Below are positions 1-5,365 of a DNA stretch of 8,659 nucleotides, one piece after another. Below the pieces are notes generated by a model, which saw only the letters and a list, made by a program, of their open reading frames with translations, did no database searches and was not told where the DNA came from. Source of the stretch: an uncultured bacterium (lineage in GTDB: Bacteria; Patescibacteriota; Minisyncoccia; Phycocordibacterales; GWA1-40-21); assembly GCA_903868205.1 (NCBI GenBank), contig CAIPUJ010000101.1, positions 1 to 8,659 on the forward strand, in the 5' to 3' direction. Position numbers and translations under genes: made by a program. Numbering within the stretch: the first letter of the stretch is position 1; each line of letters opens with the position of its first letter.

Positions 1-126
1 GGAAAAGTAAAAGACGTTGGTGTTAGATATACTGTCGTAAGAGGTGTACTTGATGCCGGTGGAGTAGAAGGAAGAAGAAAGGGTCGTAGCCAATATGGTG
101 CTAAGAAACCAAAAGCAGCTAAATAA
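1..126 (+). CDS. rpsL: 30S ribosomal protein S12, C-terminal 41 residues (5' end outside window)
   Basis: This open frame from base 1 to a TAA at 124-126 encodes the C-terminal third of S12, the decoding-centre protein of the 30S subunit. The segments VKD, GVRYTVVRG and GRSQYGAKKPK match the conserved end of the family (VKDLPGVRYH..VRG..GRSKYGxKRPK). The Lys-Asp pair equivalent to E. coli K88-D89 is kept. The following Leu-Pro is replaced by a single Val, so the loop is one residue shorter and lacks the conserved proline (E. coli P91 region, where streptomycin-dependence mutations map). The short Lys/Ala-rich tail is ordinary. rpsG follows after 10 nt, so the two are almost certainly co-transcribed as the start of a str operon. 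Identity is secure; only the N-terminal part is unseen. Confidence 0.95.
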   Translation, partial: GKVKDVGVRYTVVRGVLDAGGVEGRRKGRSQYGAKKPKAAK

Positions 127-136
127 TTAAACTATC

Positions 137-607
137 ATGAGAAGAAAACTAAAAACAAAGAAAGCTCTTGCACCTGACTACAAATATAATTCAGAAAAGG
201 TGACAAAGCTCATCAATTACATGATGTACAGTGGAAAGAAATCAGTTTCAGAAAGAAATATATATAACTGTTTTGATATTATAATTGAAAAAGCAAAAGT
301 AAAAGATCCTTTGGCTCTTTTTGAACTTGCTCTTTCAAACACAGCTCCAAACATGGAGGTAAAATCTAAGAGAGTTGGTGGTGCAAACTATCAAGTCCCT
401 ATGGAAGTTCGCCCTTCAAGAAGATCAGCACTTTCTATGAAATGGATTATAGAAGCAGCTAGAAGTAAAAAAGGTTCAACTATAGCAGAGAGACTTGCAG
501 ATGAAATAATCGCAGCATCTAAGAATGAGGGTGAAGCAGTGAAGAAGAGAGAAAATACACACAAAATGGCAGAGGCTAACAAGGCCTTCGCCCACTTCGC
601 ATGGTAG
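137..607 (+). CDS. rpsG: 30S ribosomal protein S7
   Basis: This is S7, the primary binding protein of the 16S rRNA 3' major domain, which nucleates assembly of the 30S head and lies next to the E-site tRNA. At 156 residues it has the usual bacterial length. Visible family signatures are GKKSVSER (33-40), the beta-hairpin RVGGANYQVPMEVRP (79-93), RRSALSMKWIIEAAR (95-109) and the C-terminal block KRENTHKMAEANKAFAHF ending in Trp156. The ATG is the first in frame after the rpsL stop, 10 nt away. It has no Shine-Dalgarno sequence; the upstream bases are A/T-rich. It is the only gene here that ends in TAG, and that TAG is also the outermost triplet of the palindrome at 605-733, so the element meets the reading frame exactly at the stop. 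Confidence 0.97.
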   Translation: MRRKLKTKKALAPDYKYNSEKVTKLINYMMYSGKKSVSERNIYNCFDIIIEKAKVKDPLALFELALSNTAPNMEVKSKRVGGANYQVPMEVRPSRRSALSMKWIIEAARSKKGSTIAERLADEIIAASKNEGEAVKKRENTHKMAEANKAFAHFAW

Positions 608-733
608 TTTTTCTTTAATTTTTGCGATTTGCTTCGTTGTCAATAAAATTTGTTTCTGCAATGTACATTTAGTACATTTTAGTCACAAATTTTAATGTCG
701 CCTCGCAACTCACTAAAAATGAAAGAAAAACTA
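605..733. repeat. 129-bp imperfect palindrome between rpsG and fusA
   Basis: The outer arms are perfect inverted copies: TAGTTTTTCTTT at 605-616 and AAAGAAAAACTA at 722-733. The two sides stay in register to an inner perfect stem AATGTAC (660-666) / GTACATT (672-678) around a 5-nt ATTTA loop. Without gaps about two thirds of the 61-nt arms match. The best internal block pairs 638-666 with 672-700. Several mismatches would be G-U pairs in RNA. The left terminus is the rpsG stop codon TAG. No T-tract follows, so it is not a standard terminator. It could be a non-autonomous palindromic element (REP or MITE-like) or an mRNA-stabilising stem; the sequence alone does not decide. Confidence 0.7.
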
Positions 734-743
734 GATGAGAGAA

Positions 744-783
744 GAGGTGGAACCTTAAAATCTCAAAAAAGGTTCCTCCTCGG
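744..783 (-). repeat. Hairpin repeat, copy A (inverted relative to copy B after fusA)
   Basis: A 13-bp stem with one mismatch, 744-756 (GAGGTGGAACCTT) against 769-781, encloses a 12-nt loop. Read on the minus strand it aligns with the terminator hairpin at 3100-3138 at 34 of 39 positions plus one gap. The alignment includes the unusual loop TTGAGATTT and the outer CCGAGG. One stem pair changes from C-G to G-C between the copies, which preserves pairing. Neither strand has a T-tract right after the stem, so this copy is probably not a functional terminator. It lies between the palindrome and the possible fusA promoter. Confidence 0.7.
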
Positions 784-784
784 C

Positions 785-813
785 TTGTCAAAAAAAACAT
801 ATAAAAATTTTAT
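785..813 (+). promoter_or_regulatory. Possible weak promoter for fusA
   Basis: TTGTCA (785-790) is followed after 17 bp of mostly A by TTTTAT (808-813), a five-of-six and a four-of-six match to sigma-70 boxes. The position, just past two large hairpins and about 50 nt before the fusA start, is reasonable. The region is so A/T-rich that chance matches are likely. fusA may instead be read through from rpsG. Confidence 0.3.
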
Positions 814-828
814 TAACTTGATTTTTAG

Positions 829-863
829 TCTAAAAACTAGAAACTAAAAACTAGAAACTAACT
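829..863 (+). repeat. 7-bp tandem array abutting the fusA start codon
   Basis: Five consecutive heptamers read TCTAAAA, ACTAGAA, ACTAAAA, ACTAGAA, ACTAACT. They end one base before the ATG at 865. The consensus ACTARAA alternates G and A, giving a perfect 14-bp dimer repeat in the middle. Related heptamers occur upstream of rpsJ (4601-4686). The array occupies the place where a ribosome-binding site would be expected, and it contains none. Confidence 0.75.
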
Positions 864-864
864 T

Positions 865-3030
865 ATGAAAAGAGATTATCCATTAGATAAAGTAAGAAAT
901 TTCGGAATCATTGCTCACATCGATGCTGGTAAGACAACTGTGTCTGAAAGAATTTTGTATTACACTGGTGTAAACCACAAGATTGGTGAGGTTCATGAAG
1001 GAGAAACAACTACAGACTGGATGGAACAGGAGAGAGAAAGAGGTATTACTATCTGTTCTGCTGCTGTTACATGTTTTTGGAATCCAACATATATGCCTAA
1101 GGAAGACTTAAGCAAAAAGGTTAGATTTAACATTATTGATACTCCTGGGCACATCGACTTTACTGCAGAGGTTAAGCGTTCTTTAAGAGTGCTTGACGGT
1201 GCTGTTGTTGTATTTGACGGAGTTGCTGGAGTTGAACCACAATCAGAAACAAACTGGAGATATGCCGATGAAGGTAAGGTTCCAAGACTTTGTTTTATAA
1301 ACAAACTCGACAGAATGGGAGGATCTTTCGAAAGATCATTCCAATCTATTCTTGATAGACTTACAAAAAACGCTGTAAGAATGCAACTTCCTATAGGTAC
1401 AGAATCTGATTTCTCAGGTGTTGTAGATCTTTTGAAGATGAAAGCTTTTTCTACTGAAGGTGCTATGGGAGAGACTATTGTTGAATCAGAAATCCCAGCG
1501 AACATGCTTGAAGATGCAAAGAAATACAGAGCTGAGCTAGTAGAAAAGATTGTTGAAAATGATGAGAAGCTTATGTCTGACTATCTTGAAGGAAAAGAAA
1601 TTTCTCTTGAAGATTTGAAGAAAACTTTGAGAAAGGCAACTATTGCAAATGACATCGTTCCTGTATTTACTGGTTCTGCTTTGAAAAACAGAGGGGTTCA
1701 ACTTATGCTTGATGGAGTTGTAGATTATCTACCATCTCCACTTGATATTCCACCAGTCACTGGTATTGATCCAAGAACAGGTGCTGAAGTCTTAAGACAT
1801 GCTTCTGATGAAGAACCTTTTACAGCTCTTGCTTTCAAATTACAAAACGATCCATTCGTAGGTCAACTTACATATTTCAGAGTTTACTCTGGATCTATAA
1901 AGGCTGGTACATATCTTTATAACTCTACAACTGGAGAAAAAGAAAGATTGGGAAGAATCGTAAGAATGCACGCAAATGACAGAGAAGATGTAGATGAGGT
2001 TATGGCTGGAGAAATCGCTGCGGCTGTAGGTCTTAAGGGTGCAAAGACTTCACACACTTTCTGTGATGAAGCAAACCCAATATTGTTAGACCAAATCGTA
2101 TTCCCAGAACCAGTTATTACTTTGAGAATTGAACCAAAGACAAAAGCTGACCAAGAAAAAATGGGATTTGCTTTGAAGAAACTTTCTGATGAAGATCCAA
2201 CATTTAAAATCAAAACTGATTCAGAAACAGGAGAAACTGTTATGGCAGGTATGGGAGAGCTTCACCTTGAAATTCTTGTAGATAGAATGAAAAGAGAATT
2301 CGGAGTTGAAGCAAATGTCGGTAAACCACAGGTTGCTTATAAAGAAACTATTACAGGTGCAGCAGAGAGGGAAGAGAAGTACGTTAAACAATCTGGAGGT
2401 AAGGGTCAATATGGTCACGTTGTTATAAACATCAAACCTATGGAACCGTTAGAAGAAGGGAAGAAAATTCCTAAGAACGTGAAGAGAGATGACAACTTTG
2501 AATTCATCGATTCTATCAAAGGAGGTGCTATTCCACAGGAATTTATCCCTGCTGTTGAAAAGGGTGTTCGTGAAGCAATGGACAGAGGTATTCTTGCAGG
2601 ATATAAACTTGTAAATGTGTCTTGTGAACTTACATTCGGTTCATATCACGATGTTGACTCTTCTGAAATCGCATATAAGATTGCCGCTTCTATGGCTTTC
2701 CAAGATGCAGCTAAGAGAGCAAAACCTGTTATTCTTGAGCCTATTATGAAAGTTGAAGTTGTTACACCAGAAAAATTCATGGGAGATGTATCTGGAAGTG
2801 TTAACTCAAGAAGAGGACAGATAACCGAAATGTTTGATAGAGGAATGAATAAAGTTATTCATGCAAAAGTACCTCTTTCTGAAATGTTTGGGTATGTTAC
2901 GACTTTGAGATCTATGTCAGAAGGAAGAGCTTCATCTACTATGGAATTCGACCACTATGATGTCGTTCCACCAAACGTTGCAAAAACTATTATCGAAGCT
3001 AGAGGAGCAGGTCCTGCAGCGTTGAAATAA
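865..3030 (+). CDS. fusA: Elongation factor G (translocation GTPase)
   Basis: EF-G uses GTP to move tRNAs and mRNA through the ribosome and, with ribosome recycling factor, splits post-termination ribosomes. At 721 residues it is slightly longer than the usual 690-705. GTPase motifs are all intact: G1 AHIDAGKTT (17-25), G2 RGITI (59-63), G3 DTPGH (92-96), G4 NKLD (146-149), G5 GSA (270-272). A short insertion at about 73-84 lies before G3. Domain IV carries GGKGQYGH (511-518), and its tip keeps HDVDSSE at 595-601, equivalent to E. coli His583. Domain V has LEPIMKVEV and the closing EARGAG. The ATG at 865 gives the canonical KVRNFGIIAHIDAGKT start and directly follows a heptamer array; no Shine-Dalgarno is present. 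It lies 257 nt after rpsG and is closed by two terminators. No sign of a paralogue or degeneration. Confidence 0.98.
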   Translation: MKRDYPLDKVRNFGIIAHIDAGKTTVSERILYYTGVNHKIGEVHEGETTTDWMEQERERGITICSAAVTCFWNPTYMPKEDLSKKVRFNIIDTPGHIDFTAEVKRSLRVLDGAVVVFDGVAGVEPQSETNWRYADEGKVPRLCFINKLDRMGGSFERSFQSILDRLTKNAVRMQLPIGTESDFSGVVDLLKMKAFSTEGAMGETIVESEIPANMLEDAKKYRAELVEKIVENDEKLMSDYLEGKEISLEDLKKTLRKATIANDIVPVFTGSALKNRGVQLMLDGVVDYLPSPLDIPPVTGIDPRTGAEVLRHASDEEPFTALAFKLQNDPFVGQLTYFRVYSGSIKAGTYLYNSTTGEKERLGRIVRMHANDREDVDEVMAGEIAAAVGLKGAKTSHTFCDEANPILLDQIVFPEPVITLRIEPKTKADQEKMGFALKKLSDEDPTFKIKTDSETGETVMAGMGELHLEILVDRMKREFGVEANVGKPQVAYKETITGAAEREEKYVKQSGGKGQYGHVVINIKPMEPLEEGKKIPKNVKRDDNFEFIDSIKGGAIPQEFIPAVEKGVREAMDRGILAGYKLVNVSCELTFGSYHDVDSSEIAYKIAASMAFQDAAKRAKPVILEPIMKVEVVTPEKFMGDVSGSVNSRRGQITEMFDRGMNKVIHAKVPLSEMFGYVTTLRSMSEGRASSTMEFDHYDVVPPNVAKTIIEARGAGPAALK

Positions 3031-3056
3031 AGTTTAAACAAAGAGATTAAAAATAT

Positions 3057-3086
3057 AAAAGGGCGGCGCAAAGCGCCGCCCTTTTT
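3057..3086 (+). terminator. Intrinsic terminator after fusA
   Basis: A perfect 9-bp all-GC stem GGGCGGCGC (3061-3069) / GCGCCGCCC (3073-3081) with an AAA loop is followed by TTTTT (3082-3086). Four flanking A-T pairs (3057-3060 with the T-tract) extend it. Such a GC-pure stem stands out in this AT-rich sequence. It starts 26 nt after the fusA stop and should end the str transcript. Confidence 0.93.
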
Positions 3087-3094
3087 GTATGATA

Positions 3095-3145
3095 AAAAAC
3101 CGAGGTCGAACCTTTCTTGAGATTTAAGGTTTGACCTCGGTTTTT
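3095..3145 (+). terminator. Second, bidirectional-type terminator (hairpin repeat, copy B)
   Basis: A 20-bp stem with one G-U pair, 3095-3114 against 3126-3145, surrounds an 11-nt loop containing TTGAGATTT. The stem is bordered by A5 on the left and T5 on the right, so it could stop transcription from either side. It lies 8 nt after the first terminator. It is homologous, in opposite orientation, to the hairpin at 744-783 upstream of fusA. The tuf promoter -35 box begins three bases after its T-tract. Confidence 0.88.
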
Positions 3146-3147
3146 GG

Positions 3148-3176
3148 TTGACTTATCTTTTTTCTTTTGCTATTAT
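3148..3176 (+). promoter_or_regulatory. Sigma-70-type promoter of tuf
   Basis: TTGACT (3148-3153) and TATTAT (3171-3176) are separated by the ideal 17 bp. Each box differs from consensus at one base. Transcription would begin near 3183, giving a 5' leader of about 200 nt. The promoter sits immediately behind two terminators, so tuf is probably controlled separately from fusA and the upstream str genes. Confidence 0.8.
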
Positions 3177-3182
3177 TTTGTC

Positions 3183-3388
3183 TACGCGTTTTATGCGCTT
3201 TTTTAGTTGCCACTAGATTTTCTTATGGCAAAAGTGGTGCATTCAAGGTGTAAATTTATAAGTTTCCCAGTCCACCGAGAGGTGAATGATGGGAGTTAAT
3301 TTTTTAGCTGGTTTTATGAGCAGAGTTTGACCTATTAGGTCCTGCGTTCTCGCGCACTCCGCTTTAAAAATCAGCAACAATAAAAAAT
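3183..3388 (+). promoter_or_regulatory. Structured 5' leader of tuf, candidate cis-regulatory RNA
   Basis: About 206 nt without a plausible gene lie between the predicted start of transcription and the tuf ATG. Paired segments include TTGCCA 3207-3212 / TGGCAA 3226-3231; CCACT 3210-3214 / AGTGG 3233-3237; a hairpin TCCCA 3265-3269 / TGGGA 3290-3294 with inner CACC-GAGA-GGTG (3273-3284); GGAGT 3292-3296 / ACTCC 3356-3360; GACCT 3329-3333 / AGGTC 3337-3341 extended by GCAG 3320-3323 / CTGC 3342-3345; and TGCG 3343-3346 / CGCA 3353-3356. Several of these share bases and cannot form together, as in an attenuator or riboregulator. No known family is recognised. The last 30 nt before the ATG are A-rich with no Shine-Dalgarno. 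Confidence 0.55.
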
Positions 3389-4594
3389 ATGGCACAAGAA
3401 TTCGAAAGAACAAAGCCACACGTAAACGTGGGTACCATTGGTCACATTGACCACGGTAAGACAACATTGACTGCAGCTATTACTTACATACAGTCATTGA
3501 AAGGTTTAGCAAATCACATCGCTTATGATCAGGTTGCGAAAGCGTCTGAAAAAGATGGTAGAAGAGATTCAACAAAAATCATCACTATCGCTATTTCTCA
3601 CGTTGAGTACTCATCAGACGCAAGACACTATGCGCACGTCGACTGTCCTGGACACGCCGACTACGTAAAGAACATGATTACTGGTGCTGCCCAAATGGAC
3701 GGTGCTATCCTTGTTGTGTCAGCTGTTGATGGTCCTATGCCTCAGACAAAAGAACACGTTCTCCTAGCTCGCCAGGTTGGTGTGCCAAAGATCGTTGTTT
3801 TCTTAAACAAGTGTGATCTTGTTGATGATGCAGACCTATTAGACCTAGTTGAAGTAGAAATCAGAGAGCTTTTGACTAAATACAACTTTGATGGAGACAA
3901 TGCTCCTATCATAAGAGGTTCAGCTACAGGCGCTCTTGCTTGTAAGACAGCCGATGAGCCAGGCGCAAAGTGTATTGCAGATCTTTTGACAGCATTGGAT
4001 ACATATATCCCTATGCCTGCTAGAGATATCGACAAGCCATTCCTTATGCCAATCGAAGACATTTTCTCAATCGAAGGAAGAGGAACTGTTGTTACAGGTA
4101 GAATCGAAAGAGGAACTGTAAAAGTTGGTGAAGAAGTTGAAATCGTTGGTATTAGAGCAACAGCAAAATCAACAGTTACTGGTATTGAAATGTTTAATAA
4201 ACAACTTCAAGACGGAAGAGCTGGAGACAACGCTGGTATCTTGCTTAGAGGTACAAAGAAAGAAGATGTTACAAGAGGTCAGGTTCTTTGTAAGACAGGT
4301 ACAACAACTCCACATACAGAATTTGAGGCTGAAGTTTATATTTTGAAGAAAGAGGAAGGTGGTAGACACACTCCATTCTTCTCAGGTTATAAGCCACAAT
4401 TCTACATCAGAACAACAGACGTTACTGGAGATGTTACATTGGCTCCGGGAGTTGAAATGGTTATGCCAGGAGATACAGTTACTTTCAAAGTTAAATTGGT
4501 AAACCCAGTTGCTCTTGAAGATAAGATGAGACTTGCTATCAGAGAAGGTGGTAAGACTGTAGGTTCTGGAGTTATCACAAAAATAGTTGCCTAA
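3389..4594 (+). CDS. tuf: Elongation factor Tu
   Basis: EF-Tu delivers aminoacyl-tRNA to the ribosomal A site as a GTP complex. The protein has 401 residues, about seven more than E. coli. It shows G1 GHIDHGKTT (18-26), G3 DCPGH with the catalytic His89 (85-89), G4 NKCD (140-143) and G5 SAT (178-180). Domains 2 and 3 are conventional (GRGTVVTGRIERG, GGRHTPFFSGYKPQFY, MVMPGD, AIREGGKTVGSGV). Switch I is unusual: where nearly all EF-Tu read ARGITINTSHVEY, this protein has TKIITIAISHVEY (62-74), preceded by a short insertion KDGRRDS. The Mg-coordinating Thr (Thr66) survives, but the Arg-Gly pair does not. The rest is so well conserved that a functional enzyme is expected. It has its own promoter and a long structured leader, and is followed by rpsJ after 93 nt. 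Confidence 0.97.
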   Translation: MAQEFERTKPHVNVGTIGHIDHGKTTLTAAITYIQSLKGLANHIAYDQVAKASEKDGRRDSTKIITIAISHVEYSSDARHYAHVDCPGHADYVKNMITGAAQMDGAILVVSAVDGPMPQTKEHVLLARQVGVPKIVVFLNKCDLVDDADLLDLVEVEIRELLTKYNFDGDNAPIIRGSATGALACKTADEPGAKCIADLLTALDTYIPMPARDIDKPFLMPIEDIFSIEGRGTVVTGRIERGTVKVGEEVEIVGIRATAKSTVTGIEMFNKQLQDGRAGDNAGILLRGTKKEDVTRGQVLCKTGTTTPHTEFEAEVYILKKEEGGRHTPFFSGYKPQFYIRTTDVTGDVTLAPGVEMVMPGDTVTFKVKLVNPVALEDKMRLAIREGGKTVGSGVITKIVA

Positions 4595-4600
4595 TAAAGT

Positions 4601-4686
4601 TTCTAGGTTAAAGGTTCTAGGTTCTAGTTTTCCTCACAGAGGAAAAACTATACTAGCAACTAGCAACTAGTTACTGAAAACTAAAA
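4601..4686 (+). repeat. Inverted 7-bp repeat arrays upstream of rpsJ
   Basis: Four heptamers of one orientation (TTCTAGG, TTAAAGG, TTCTAGG, TTCTAGT; 4601-4628) and five of the opposite orientation (ACTAGCA, ACTAGCA, ACTAGTT, ACTGAAA, ACTAAAA; 4652-4686) flank a hairpin. The right-hand array ends two bases before the rpsJ ATG at 4688. The units are related to the ACTAGAA/ACTAAAA array that ends at the fusA start. The space of a ribosome-binding site is again filled by repeat. Confidence 0.75.
4625..4650 (+). promoter_or_regulatory. Hairpin between tuf and rpsJ
   Basis: TAGTTTTCCTC (4625-4635) pairs with GAGGAAAAACTA (4639-4650) around an ACA loop, with one bulged A. No T-tract follows, so read-through from tuf into rpsJ is likely. 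The stem may protect or process the mRNA. Its ends (TAGTTTT / AAAACTA) resemble those of the palindrome at 605-733. Confidence 0.6.
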
Positions 4687-4687
4687 T

Positions 4688-5074
4688 ATGACTGCAACAA
4701 AAACAACAAAAAAGAATACAAGTACATTAAAATCAAAAGTTTCAAAGAAGTCTGTAAAGGAGGATGCTGTTCCTATGCTAAGAATAAGAGTAAGAGCATA
4801 TGATAGCAAAGTTCTTGACGCTTCAGTCAAACAGATTATTGAAACAGCCATGAGACACGATGTTAAAGTCGTTGGTCCTGTGCCTTTGCCAACAGAAATC
4901 AAGAAATATACTGTCAACAGAGCATCATTCGTCTACAAAAATGCGCGAGAACAATTTGAGATGAGGATACACAGAAGATTGATAGATATTATTGGTCCTT
5001 CAGCTAAGGTAGTAGAGGCGCTCACAAACTTGAGCTTGCCTTCAGGTGTGAATATTGATGTGAAGATGGTTTAA
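4688..5074 (+). CDS. rpsJ: 30S ribosomal protein S10 with lysine-rich N-terminal extension
   Basis: S10 is a 30S head protein and, in many bacteria, the NusE transcription-antitermination partner of NusB. The conserved core begins near residue 31 (LRIRVRAYDSKVLDASVKQI) and includes VGPVPLPTEIKKYTV, FEMRIHRRLIDIIGPS and the closing GVNIDVKMV. The product is 128 residues against a usual 100-105; the extra 28 or so residues are a Thr/Ser/Lys-rich tail with no predicted fold. The alternative start ATG at 4775 would give a 99-residue S10 of normal length. It is preceded by AAGGAGG at 4757-4763 (11-nt spacing), the only Shine-Dalgarno-like string near any start here. I keep 4688 because L4 has a similar basic tail and all other starts lack such a site, but the choice is open. 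A 291-nt gap to rplC is unusual for this operon. Confidence 0.93.
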   Translation: MTATKTTKKNTSTLKSKVSKKSVKEDAVPMLRIRVRAYDSKVLDASVKQIIETAMRHDVKVVGPVPLPTEIKKYTVNRASFVYKNAREQFEMRIHRRLIDIIGPSAKVVEALTNLSLPSGVNIDVKMV

Positions 5075-5365
5075 GGATTAAAATTAATAGACGCATCGCG
5101 ATATTATCTTTGATAAGTACAAACATCTTCTTAAATTATTTCGACTAGCGAGGAGCAAAGTGTGAAATTCTGATTTTACATTTTGTCCGAGCGAAGTCGA
5201 TATATAAGGGTTTAATACTCAAAACATTGCTACGGAACAATGACGAACCAGAAATTGGTTCGTCATTGTAGTCGGGTACTGTCACGGTTATAAACCGCTT
5301 CTATTTAAGAAGGTGTTTGGCTTTTAGGGGTAATTGAAAAACGCGCTCTGCAATTAAAAACTGAA
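5075..5365 (+). promoter_or_regulatory. 291-nt structured gap before rplC, candidate leader RNA
   Basis: No gene is seen here. The right half is rich in small stems: CGGTT 5285-5289 / AACCG 5293-5297; CTTCT 5298-5302 / AGAAG 5308-5312; TAATTG 5331-5336 / CAATTA 5351-5356; plus the perfect hairpin at 5237-5269. A CATTG / CAATG pairing (5225-5229 / 5238-5242) would compete with that hairpin. The left half holds an imperfect inverted repeat TCGACT (5141-5146) / AGTCGA (5195-5200). A possible weak promoter is TTGATA (5110-5115) with TAAATT 16 bp later; nothing stronger was found. Position ahead of rplC-rplD would suit autogenous control by L4, as known for the S10 leader of enterobacteria, but no specific similarity was established. 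Confidence 0.5.
5237..5269 (+). promoter_or_regulatory. Perfect 14-bp hairpin in the rplC leader
   Basis: ACAATGACGAACCA (5237-5250) pairs without mismatch with TGGTTCGTCATTGT (5256-5269) around GAAAT. No T-tract follows, so this is not an intrinsic terminator. It is the strongest structure in the gap and lies about 100 nt before the rplC start. Confidence 0.75.

Noticed and set aside
744..783. Hairpin copy A as a terminator of rpsG or of a minus-strand transcript
   Set aside because: No T-tract follows the stem on either strand, and no minus-strand gene is nearby.
829..863. CRISPR-like array
   Set aside because: Units are only 7 bp with no spacers; it is a simple tandem repeat.
993..1505. 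170-codon minus-strand frame inside fusA
   Set aside because: It lies wholly within conserved EF-G coding sequence and its composition is that of a reverse-strand shadow.
3290..3362. tRNA-like layout in the tuf leader (GGAGT/ACTCC closing stem, GCT/AGC arm, TGCG/CGCA arm with TTCTCG loop)
   Set aside because: The middle arm GACCT/AGGTC has only a 3-nt loop, so there is no 7-nt anticodon loop. The closing stem is 5 bp, and the arms overlap. It is treated as leader structure, not a tRNA gene.
3243..3467. 74-codon minus-strand frame covering the tuf leader
   Set aside because: It runs into the tuf coding region on the opposite strand, has no recognisable motif, and its sequence is explained by the leader stems.
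5183..5208. Promoter before rplC (TTGTCC ... TATAAG)
   Set aside because: The spacing is about 14 bp and the boxes are poor; TTTACA with GATATA is no better.
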